Positions 57,908 to 64,000 of a stretch of 64,000 nucleotides of DNA are shown here, piece by piece. The translations under genes were made by a program, and so were the position numbers. Within the stretch, counting starts at the first letter, position 1. Each line of letters opens with the position of its first letter. The stretch is from Pseudomonas oryzihabitans. Its GTDB lineage: Bacteria > Pseudomonadota > Gammaproteobacteria > Pseudomonadales > Pseudomonadaceae. Below the pieces are notes generated by a model that was given only the letters and a program-made list of their open reading frames with translations, searched no databases and was not told where the DNA came from. The stretch is taken from the NCBI RefSeq assembly GCF_001518815.1, contig NZ_CP013987.1, forward strand, positions 475,001 through 539,000, in the 5' to 3' direction.

Positions 57908-58522
57908 TCAGGCAGCGGTCAGCAGACCCTGTTTCTCGATGAAGGCAATGATGTCCTCAAGGCCCAGGCCGGTCTTCTGGTTGCTGAAGACGAAGGGCTT
58001 GTCGCCGCGCATCTTGCGGGTATCGCGATCCATCACTTCCAGGGAGGCACCGACCTGTTCGGCCAGGTCGATCTTGTTGATCACCAGCAGATCCGACTTG
58101 CAGATGCCGGGGCCGCCCTTGCGCGGCAGCTTGTCGCCGGCCGAGACGTCGATGACATAGAGCGTGAGGTCCGACAGCTCCGGGCTGAAGGTGGCGGAGA
58201 GGTTGTCGCCCCCGGACTCCACCAAGATCAGATCCAGCCCGGGAAAGCGCCGGTTGAGCTGGTCGACCGCTTCCAGGTTGATGGAAGCGTCTTCGCGGAT
58301 GGCGGTGTGCGGACAGCCGCCGGTTTCCACGCCGAGGATGCGCTCGGGCGCCAGGGCCTCGTTGCGCACCAGGAAGTCGGCATCCTCGCGGGTGTAGATG
58401 TCGTTGGTCACCACCGCCAGGTTGTAGCGCTCGCGCAGGGCGCGGCAGAGGGCCAGGGTGAGGGCGGTCTTTCCGGAGCCGACCGGTCCGCCGATACCGA
58501 CGCGCAGGGGTTGGGTAGTCAT
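57908..58522 (-). CDS. ureG: Urease accessory GTPase UreG
   Basis: GTPase that delivers nickel during urease activation. The 204-residue protein has a P-loop GGPVGSGKT near residue 11, the metal-binding CPH, and NKIDLAE for guanine specificity. ATG 58522 follows AGGAGATCC; the frame is open further upstream but that lies within ureF. It works with UreF, UreE and the absent UreD/UreH. Confidence 0.96.
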   Translation of the reverse strand: MTTQPLRVGIGGPVGSGKTALTLALCRALRERYNLAVVTNDIYTREDADFLVRNEALAPERILGVETGGCPHTAIREDASINLEAVDQLNRRFPGLDLILVESGGDNLSATFSPELSDLTLYVIDVSAGDKLPRKGGPGICKSDLLVINKIDLAEQVGASLEVMDRDTRKMRGDKPFVFSNQKTGLGLEDIIAFIEKQGLLTAA

Positions 58523-58533
58523 CAGAGGATCTC

Positions 58534-59205
58534 CTAGGAACGGAACAGGCGGCTGTACTGCCGCTCGTGGGCCATGCTGCTGAGGGCAAGGCCGAAGGGG
58601 GCGCCGCCCCAGGCCGCTTCGGGCAAGGCGGTAGCCTGCTCGGTCGCGGTGGCCAGGGTCGGCAGCAGCAGGGAGGTGAGGCGTTGGGCGGCTTGCTGGC
58701 CCAGCGGCAGGGTCTTCATCAGCACCGCCAGCTGGTTTTCCAGCCAGGTCCACAGCCAGGCTTCCAGGGCGGCCTGGGGCGTGATTGCCCAGGCACGGGC
58801 GGTCAGCGCCCAGCCCAAGGCGAAGGTCGGTGGCAACTCGCTCAGCAGGCGCCGACTGGCATCATCCAGCTCCGGCAGGCCGAGCAGCAGCTGCCCCAGG
58901 GAATAGCCGGTCTGGCGGCTTTCCAGCTGGAATTCCGCGGTCTCGCGACTGGCGCGGTGCCGGTCGGCCAGCTCGCTCAGCCTCGTCCAGTCCGCCGCAG
59001 CCGCGGCTTCGCAGTGGGCCAGCAGCAGGGGTGCCTCGAAGCGTGCCAGGTTGAGTTCGAGGCTGTCGTGCAGCCAGACCTCGGCCTCCGCCGCGGTGCG
59101 GATCAGGCCGCTGTCGATGGCCAACTCCAGGCCCTGGGAGTAGCTGTAGCCGCCGATGGGTAGCTGAGGGCTGGCCAGGCGCAACAGGGCGAAGGGCGGA
59201 TTCAC
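58534..59205 (-). CDS. ureF: Urease accessory protein UreF
   Basis: All-helical chaperone of 223 residues (family pattern [20 protein letters not shown]) that joins UreG and UreD in the urease activation complex. The GTG start at 59205 overlaps the ureE stop (GTGA), so translation is coupled. It lies 11 bases before ureG. Confidence 0.94.
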   Translation of the reverse strand: MNPPFALLRLASPQLPIGGYSYSQGLELAIDSGLIRTAAEAEVWLHDSLELNLARFEAPLLLAHCEAAAAADWTRLSELADRHRASRETAEFQLESRQTGYSLGQLLLGLPELDDASRRLLSELPPTFALGWALTARAWAITPQAALEAWLWTWLENQLAVLMKTLPLGQQAAQRLTSLLLPTLATATEQATALPEAAWGGAPFGLALSSMAHERQYSRLFRS

Positions 59206-59702
59206 GTACGCACGCCGAAATGGTGCAGCTTGGGTGCGTAGTTGAAGCCCTCTTCGCCATGGCGCGAGTGGTGATGACCGCCACCGTAGGCGCCATGCTC
59301 GGGCTGGAAGCCGGCCTCGATCTCGCTGACCTGGGCACCCAGCTGTTCCAGCATGGCCTTGAGCACATAATCGTCCAGCAGCCGCAGCCAGCCATCGCCG
59401 ATCTGCAAGGCCACATGACGATTGCCCAGATGATAGGCGGCGCGAGTCAGCTCGAAGGCGCTGGCGCAGGTCACGTGCAGCAGCTTTTCCGGGCGTGCGA
59501 CAACCCGCACGATGCGGCCGTCGCGGGCTTCCAGACAGTCGCCATCGGCCAGCGGCGGTTGCCCGCGCTCAAGAAACAGGCCGACGTCTTCGCCGGCGCT
59601 GGTCATGGCTCTCAGGCGACTCTTGCTGCGAGCGTCGTAGGTGAGGTGCAGTTCGGCGTCCCAGGTGTCCCGGGGGGCGCAACGGTGGTGAACGACCAGC
59701 AT
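59202..59702 (-). CDS. ureE: Urease accessory nickel chaperone UreE
   Basis: Nickel-binding metallochaperone of 166 residues: an N-terminal peptide-binding domain and a C-terminal metal domain with the GNRH segment, ending in a His-rich tail (GGGHHHSRHGEEG). It is the first gene of ureEFG-ureJ. The urease structural genes ureABC and ureD are not in this window; in P. aeruginosa the two sets are also apart, as I recall. Confidence 0.95.
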   Translation of the reverse strand: MLVVHHRCAPRDTWDAELHLTYDARSKSRLRAMTSAGEDVGLFLERGQPPLADGDCLEARDGRIVRVVARPEKLLHVTCASAFELTRAAYHLGNRHVALQIGDGWLRLLDDYVLKAMLEQLGAQVSEIEAGFQPEHGAYGGGHHHSRHGEEGFNYAPKLHHFGVRT

Positions 59703-59799
59703 GGCAGGGCTCTTGGCAGTTTTGCCCAGCTCTACAGCAAGTGGCCTGCCAAACCCGTTGATTCGCCTGGTTCTGGGGCACTCGACGTGGCCAGCGTAC

Positions 59800-60492
59800 T
59801 CAAGTTGCGCCGATTTGGTGCGCCATGGCGCTGGCCAGCAGACCGATGCCCTCCTTTGGGGCGTCAGTGCGCTCGGTACGCCGCCAGTGCTTGCTGCCGA
59901 TCAGGATCAGCTTGAGCTGCTGCACCATCTTTGCCGCCGGCCACAGATGACGCGGCGTGGCAGCGGGTGGCGGATCGATCAGCTCCGGCAGGGTGGCGAA
60001 CACCGTCTTCACCACCAGATCGGCCAGGACGTCGATCTGCGACGGCGTCAGGTGCGGTAGACGGCCCAGGGCGAGCAGGTCGCGGGCCAGGTCCTGGGTG
60101 ATGCGTTGACGCAGGTCGGCGATCGCCTGGCGCACCGCCAGGGAGCCGCCGTATTGTTCGCGGGCGAGAAAGAGGAACTGGTCGCGGTTGTCGCCCACCG
60201 CACGGAGAAAGATCTCCACCGAGGCCTCGATCATGCCGCGCTGCTGCAGTTCGTGATGCCGCACCTGGCGCAGGGCCGCGCGAAAGGTGTCGCCCACTTC
60301 GGCCACCAGTGCCAGGCCAAAGGCTTCCATGTCGGCGAAATGGCGATAGAACCCCGCCGGGACGATACCGGCCTGGCGACTCACCTCGCGCAGGCTGAGG
60401 CTGCCGAAGCCGCGGCCGCTGTTCATCAGCAGGCGCGCCGACTCCAGCAGCGCCTGGCGCGTTTGCAGCTTCTGCTGGGCACGAATCGACAT
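59800..60492 (-). CDS. TetR family regulator, DesT/FabR-like
   Basis: A 230-residue regulator. The N-terminal HTH (SLSLREVSRQAGIVPAGFYRHF) closely resembles FabR/DesT, sensors of acyl-chain saturation that repress desaturase or fatty-acid genes. In P. aeruginosa, desT lies next to ureE, as here, with desaturase genes on its other side; here pcaQ occupies that place. Start ATG 60492 matches the family (MSIRAQQKLQTRQALL). Calling it DesT is inference from sequence and position. Confidence 0.8.
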   Translation of the reverse strand: MSIRAQQKLQTRQALLESARLLMNSGRGFGSLSLREVSRQAGIVPAGFYRHFADMEAFGLALVAEVGDTFRAALRQVRHHELQQRGMIEASVEIFLRAVGDNRDQFLFLAREQYGGSLAVRQAIADLRQRITQDLARDLLALGRLPHLTPSQIDVLADLVVKTVFATLPELIDPPPAATPRHLWPAAKMVQQLKLILIGSKHWRRTERTDAPKEGIGLLASAMAHQIGAT

Positions 60493-60608
60493 GGGAGCTA
60501 TCCAGAAGGCGAGGCGGCACTGTAGCAAAGGATGCCCTTGCTGACTGCAAGGCTTTTGGCCGACCGCCGGGTGGTAGTCTCTGGCCCGAGTCTTGCCATG
60601 AGTGCACC

Positions 60609-61532
60609 ATGAATCTCGACAACCGTATCAAGTTCCGGCATCTGCTGTGCTTTCTGGAGATCGCCCAGCAGCGCAGCTTCGCCAAGGCGGCCGATGCCAT
60701 CGCCGTGTCCCAGCCGGCCATTTCCAAGACCATGCGCGAACTCGAGGAGATCCTCGAGGTGCGCCTGTTCGAGCGTGGCAAGGGCGAGGTGGTGCCGACC
60801 GAGGCGGGTCTGCTGTTCCTGCGCCATGCCGGTCCCTGCGTCCAGGCGCTACGCGAGGGGATGCAGCTGGTGCGCGGCGGCGAGGCCGGCGGCCTGGTGC
60901 GGGTCGGGGTCCTGTCGACGGTGGAAAGCCAGGTCCTGCCCGAGGTCCTGGCACGCTTGCACGCTCGCCATCGGCAACTCATCGTCAATGTCGCCACCGG
61001 ACCCAGCGCCTACCTGTTGGGCCAGCTGCGGGTCGGCGATCTGGATCTGGTGGTCGGCCGCATGACCGACAGCCCCGACATCCACGGCCTGGATTTCGAG
61101 CACCTCTATACCGAGGCCCTGACCCTGGTGGTCCGTCCGGGGCATCCGCTGAGCCAGGCCCTGCCGGCGGACCTCGCGACCCTGGCGCGCTATCCCCTGG
61201 TGTTGCCACTGCCCGGCACCACCATCCGCCGCCACGCCGAGAGTCTCTTCGTGCAGTGCGGCATCCCGCTCAGCCCCCAGCGGCTGGAAACGCTGTCGCC
61301 GACGCTGAGCCGCCAGTATGTCCGCCAGAGCGATGCCCTGTGGGTCGCCCCGCTGGATGCGGTGCGTCGCGACCTGGCCACCGGCGAGCTGGTCGAGGTG
61401 CAGCTCGGGGTTCGTGAAGCCGGTGGCTCGGTGGGCATCTGCCGCAACGGCAGCCAGTCCATGTCCCTGGCTACCCAGAGATTCTGTGATGTCTTGCGTG
61501 AGGTTGCGGGTGAGCTGACCCATAACCCATAG
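60609..61532 (+). CDS. pcaQ: PcaQ, LysR-type activator of protocatechuate genes
   Basis: LysR regulator of 307 residues. The HTH is [20 protein letters not shown] and the effector domain has [20 protein letters not shown]. It resembles PcaQ/GbpR proteins that activate pca genes. It lies upstream of pcaHG on the same strand, with a perfect ATAACC-N4-GGTTAT site overlapping its stop codon. That PcaQ-type site supports the assignment. Confidence 0.88.
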   Translation: MNLDNRIKFRHLLCFLEIAQQRSFAKAADAIAVSQPAISKTMRELEEILEVRLFERGKGEVVPTEAGLLFLRHAGPCVQALREGMQLVRGGEAGGLVRVGVLSTVESQVLPEVLARLHARHRQLIVNVATGPSAYLLGQLRVGDLDLVVGRMTDSPDIHGLDFEHLYTEALTLVVRPGHPLSQALPADLATLARYPLVLPLPGTTIRRHAESLFVQCGIPLSPQRLETLSPTLSRQYVRQSDALWVAPLDAVRRDLATGELVEVQLGVREAGGSVGICRNGSQSMSLATQRFCDVLREVAGELTHNP

Positions 61533-61537
61533 GTTAT
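61522..61537 (+). promoter_or_regulatory. PcaQ binding site upstream of pcaHG
   Basis: ATAACC (61522-61527), CATA and GGTTAT (61532-61537) form a perfect dyad. It matches the ATAACC-N4-GGTTAA site described for PcaQ in rhizobia, with the last base instead completing the symmetry. The pcaQ stop codon TAG (61530-61532) lies inside it. The site is 96 bases before the pcaH ATG. Confidence 0.82.
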
Positions 61538-61632
61538 GTGGGGAGGCGCAGCTTTCAATTCAGCCGGATAGCCCAGTGGTCCACACTGGGCTCAGCCAGT
61601 TCCTGGCCCCGATCCTTCCGTGGAGCATTCCA

Positions 61633-62358
61633 ATGCATAACAAGCCCCACGACGTACGCTACGTCGCCCGTGATCGCACCTGGCATCCCCAGGCCTATAC
61701 ACCCGCCTACAAATCCTCGATTCCGCGCTCGCCGCGCCAGGCGCTGGTGAGCCTGCAACATCAGACGGCGTCGGAGCGCACCGGCCCGGACTTCTCGCGG
61801 TTGCCCCTGGGGCCGCATGACAACGACCTGCTGCTCAACTTCGGCACCGGCCAATTGCCCCAGGGCGAGCGTATCGTGCTGTTCGGTACCCTGCGCGACC
61901 AGTTCGGCAAGCCGGTGCCCAATTCCCTGGTGGAGATCTGGCAGGCCAATGCCGGTGGCCGCTATCGGCACAAGAACGACGTCTACCTGGCACCCCTGGA
62001 CCCCAACTTCGGTGGCGTTGGCCGCACCCGCACCAACAGCCAGGGCAACTACGTCTTCCGCACCGTCCGCCCCGGTCCCTATCCCTGGCGCAACGGCAGC
62101 AACGACTGGCGCCCGGCGCACATCCACGTCTCGGTCATGGGTCCGGCCATCGCCACCCGGCTGATCACCCAGCTGTACTTCGAGGGCGATCCGCTGATCC
62201 CGCTGTGCCCCATCGTCAAGTCCATCGCCGATCCTGACGCCGTGCAGACCCTCATCGCCCGCCTGGACATGAGCATGGCCAACCCCATGGATTGCCTGGC
62301 CTACCGTTTCGACATCGTCACCCGCGGCGCGCGGCAGACGTTCTTCGAACATCACTGA
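61633..62358 (+). CDS. pcaH: Protocatechuate 3,4-dioxygenase beta subunit
   Basis: Catalytic subunit of the intradiol dioxygenase that opens protocatechuate to 3-carboxy-cis,cis-muconate. The 241-residue protein has Fe(III)-ligand regions [11 protein letters not shown] (Tyr), PGPYPWRNG (Tyr) and RPAHIHVSV (two His). Start ATG 61633 ([14 protein letters not shown]); the frame open from 61576 is not supported by family length. It overlaps no neighbour and is followed after 11 bases by pcaG. Confidence 0.96.
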   Translation: MHNKPHDVRYVARDRTWHPQAYTPAYKSSIPRSPRQALVSLQHQTASERTGPDFSRLPLGPHDNDLLLNFGTGQLPQGERIVLFGTLRDQFGKPVPNSLVEIWQANAGGRYRHKNDVYLAPLDPNFGGVGRTRTNSQGNYVFRTVRPGPYPWRNGSNDWRPAHIHVSVMGPAIATRLITQLYFEGDPLIPLCPIVKSIADPDAVQTLIARLDMSMANPMDCLAYRFDIVTRGARQTFFEHH

Positions 62359-62369
62359 GGACGTGCGAG

Positions 62370-62981
62370 ATGACGCCCAACTATCAAGCTCTGCTGCCGG
62401 AAACGCCCTCCCAGACCGCCGGCCCCTATGTGCATATCGGCCTGGCCCTGGCGGCCGCCGGTATCCCTACTCGCGACGTCGAGATCTGGAACGAATTGGT
62501 CAAGCCCGGCGCCCCTGGCGAGCACATCCTGCTCACCGGCCAGGTGTTCGACGGCAACGGCAACCTGGTGCGTGACTCCTTTCTGGAGTTCTGGCAGGCC
62601 GATCATGAGGGGCAGTACGACCCGGTCTACGACGTCGAGAAGGCCTTCAACGGCTTCGGCCGCACCGCCACCACCTTCGACGCCGGCGACTGGACGCTCC
62701 ATACCATCAAACCTGGCCAAGTCGCCGACCAGCGCGGCCAGCCCATGGCCCCGCACATCAACGTCACCCTGTTCGCGCGCGGCATCAACATCCACCTGCA
62801 GACCCGGCTCTACTTCGACGACGAAGCCGAGGCCAATGCCCGCTGCCCGGTCTACAACCTGCCGGAGCCAGAGCGCCGGGCTACCCTGCTGGCGCGCCGT
62901 TGCGAGATCGATGGCCGCTTGGCCTATCGCTTCGACATCCACTTGCAGGGTCCGCAGGAAACCGTCTTCTTCGATATCTAG
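62370..62981 (+). CDS. pcaG: Protocatechuate 3,4-dioxygenase alpha subunit
   Basis: The 203-residue structural partner of PcaH, with an intradiol dioxygenase fold (TPSQTAGPYVHIGLA; EFWQADHEGQY; PHINVTLFARGI) that lacks the full set of iron ligands, as expected for the alpha subunit. ATG 62370 follows GAGGACG. The rest of the beta-ketoadipate pathway is not in the window. Confidence 0.96.
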   Translation: MTPNYQALLPETPSQTAGPYVHIGLALAAAGIPTRDVEIWNELVKPGAPGEHILLTGQVFDGNGNLVRDSFLEFWQADHEGQYDPVYDVEKAFNGFGRTATTFDAGDWTLHTIKPGQVADQRGQPMAPHINVTLFARGINIHLQTRLYFDDEAEANARCPVYNLPEPERRATLLARRCEIDGRLAYRFDIHLQGPQETVFFDI

Positions 62982-62989
62982 CGTGCAGA

Positions 62990-63022
62990 CAGAAAAAGCC
63001 CTGCCCTGGCAGGGCTTTTTCA
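62990..63022. terminator. Bidirectional terminator between pcaG and coq7
   Basis: A 13-base stem, AAAAAGCCCTGCC (62993-63005) and GGCAGGGCTTTTT (63008-63020), has a CT loop. It serves the convergent pcaG and coq7. Confidence 0.9.
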
Positions 63023-63039
63023 TGGGCGCGATCCGCAGG

Positions 63040-63687
63040 TCAGATGCGGTAGGTGGTCTTGGTCATGACCTTGGACATCAGGCTCATGCCGTATTTGACC
63101 GGCGTGGGAAAGCGCCAGCCACCGGCCGCCAGGGCGTGCTCGGCATGCTGTTCCTCGTCGATGCGCATCTGCTCCAGCACCGCCCGCGACTTGGCGTCGG
63201 CTGCCGGCAGCTTTTCCAGGTGCTCATCCAGATGGCGGCAGACCTGGTCCTCGGTAGCGGCGACGAAGCCCAGGCTCAGGCGATCGCTGATCAATCCGGC
63301 ACCTGCACCGATCCCGAAGGACAGGCCATAGAATAGCGGATTGAGCAGGCTGGGGCGCTCACCCAGGGCGCGGATGCGCTGCTCGCACCAGGCCAGGTGG
63401 TCGATCTCTTCGTCCGCCGAACGCTCCATTTCCTCCCGGACTTCCGGCAGCTTGGCGGTCAGCGCCTGGCCCTGGTACAGCGCCTGGGCACAGACCTCGC
63501 CCGTGTGGTTGATGCGCATAAGGCCGGCTGCGTGGCGCCGCTCCTCGTCGCTGAGCTCGGCATCCTTGAGCGGAATGGCCGGCGAGCTGCGCGTGGGAGC
63601 GCCGCTGAAGGGTGTCAGGGTACGCAGGGCGGTATCGGCCTGGATCAGCAGCCGATCGAGCGGGGAGTAGAGGCGCTTGGAGCGCAT
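63040..63687 (-). CDS. coq7: 2-polyprenyl-3-methyl-6-methoxy-1,4-benzoquinol hydroxylase (Coq7)
   Basis: Di-iron hydroxylase of ubiquinone biosynthesis, used in pseudomonads instead of UbiF. The 215-residue protein has ferritin-like iron motifs: [21 protein letters not shown] (ExxH) and DEEQHAEHA (ExxH). Hydrophobic membrane-contact helices sit in the middle ([13 protein letters not shown]). It is followed upstream on the same strand by a HIT gene, as in P. aeruginosa. Confidence 0.95.
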   Translation of the reverse strand: MRSKRLYSPLDRLLIQADTALRTLTPFSGAPTRSSPAIPLKDAELSDEERRHAAGLMRINHTGEVCAQALYQGQALTAKLPEVREEMERSADEEIDHLAWCEQRIRALGERPSLLNPLFYGLSFGIGAGAGLISDRLSLGFVAATEDQVCRHLDEHLEKLPAADAKSRAVLEQMRIDEEQHAEHALAAGGWRFPTPVKYGMSLMSKVMTKTTYRI

Positions 63688-63727
63688 GGTGATCTCCTTG
63701 GCGGGCGAGGGAAGGGCAGGGCGATAC

Positions 63728-64000
63728 TCAGCCCGGCGGCCAGGTCATCTGCCGCTTGCCCAGCACATGCATATGGATGTGATAGACCGTCTGGCCACCC
63801 AAGGCGTTGCAATTCATCGCCACACGGAAGCCTTCCTCGCACCCCTGCTCCTGCGCCAGGCGCTGGGCGGTGAAGAGGATGTGCCCGGCAAGCTGCTTGT
63901 CGTTGGCCTCGCTGAGGTCGTGCAGGGTCGCGATGTGCTTCTTGGGTATGACCAGAAAATGCACGGGTGCCTGTGGGGCGATGTCATGGAAGGCCATGAC
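63728..64000 (-). CDS. HIT family (histidine triad) protein, 5' end outside window
   Basis: Nucleotide hydrolase of the HINT type. The visible 90 codons cover most of the protein and include [12 protein letters not shown] and the catalytic triad HIHMHV. Roughly 20 N-terminal residues lie beyond the right edge. It is on the same strand as coq7 and 40 bases upstream of it, so they may be co-transcribed. Confidence 0.93.
   Translation of the reverse strand, partial: VMAFHDIAPQAPVHFLVIPKKHIATLHDLSEANDKQLAGHILFTAQRLAQEQGCEEGFRVAMNCNALGGQTVYHIHMHVLGKRQMTWPPG

Overview
The window is chromosomal DNA of a high-GC gammaproteobacterium, almost certainly a Pseudomonas. Supporting signs are the rRNA sequences, the tmRNA tag ANDDNYALAA, and several gene orders that I recall as characteristic of the genus: MFS-ssb beside uvrA, carA-lysE-carB-greA, secG-tRNA-Leu-tRNA-fMet-rimP-nusA-infB-rbfA-truB-rpsO-pnp, ureEFG next to a DesT-like regulator, and coq7 next to a HIT protein. 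The species cannot be fixed from the window. Most of it is conserved housekeeping DNA. I see no prophage, insertion sequence, CRISPR array or resistance island.

Layout. 1-3525: end of an rRNA operon (last 11 bases of tRNA-Ala, spacer, 23S, 5S, terminator). 3796-3932: a REP doublet. 3991-13705: uvrA, an MFS transporter, ssb, tmRNA, smpB, ratA, rnfH, bamE, fur and recN. 13872-24274: the chaperone operon grpE-dnaK-dnaJ, then dapB, carA, a LysE-type exporter, carB and greA. 24237-25555: a frameshifted DUF4149 membrane gene, yhbY and a decayed copy of rlmE. 25725-40095: ftsH, folP, glmM, tpiA, secG, two tRNAs and the rimP-nusA-infB-rbfA-truB-rpsO-pnp translation/RNA block. 40159-44070: a second REP doublet and a LysR-amaB-amaA unit for pipecolate/lysine catabolism. 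44555-51281: the braCDEFG branched-chain amino acid ABC transporter with a fused aconitase X gene starting 2 bases after braG. 51533-57299: an SDR, a DUF3455/ECF sigma/anti-sigma unit, a membrane glycosyltransferase and a lipoprotein phosphoesterase. 57304-60492: urease accessory genes (ureJ/hupE, ureG, ureF, ureE) and a DesT/FabR-like TetR regulator. 60609-62981: pcaQ-pcaH-pcaG for protocatechuate cleavage. 63040-64000: coq7 and a truncated HIT gene.

Regulatory DNA that can be read directly. The recN/grpE divergent region has two LexA boxes over the recN promoter, and a sigma-32 promoter for grpE begins 2 bases beyond the second box. A perfect ATAACC-N4-GGTTAT PcaQ-type operator overlaps the pcaQ stop codon. 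Four hexamers with an exact 11-base period lie just upstream of a -10-like element before the glycosyltransferase. carA has a terminator-like hairpin plus a five-codon mini-ORF in its leader. There is a strong sigma-70 promoter for tRNA-fMet and a sigma-54-like promoter before braC.

Most notable findings. The gene between yhbY and ftsH, normally rlmE (the 23S rRNA U2552 2'-O-methyltransferase), survives only as recognisable fragments in several frames with the S-adenosylmethionine motif missing. Aconitase X is apparently translated as the last gene of the bra operon. A small ECF sigma module and a possible response-regulator-controlled envelope glycosyltransferase lie together. No wholly new multi-gene defence or mobile system is visible.
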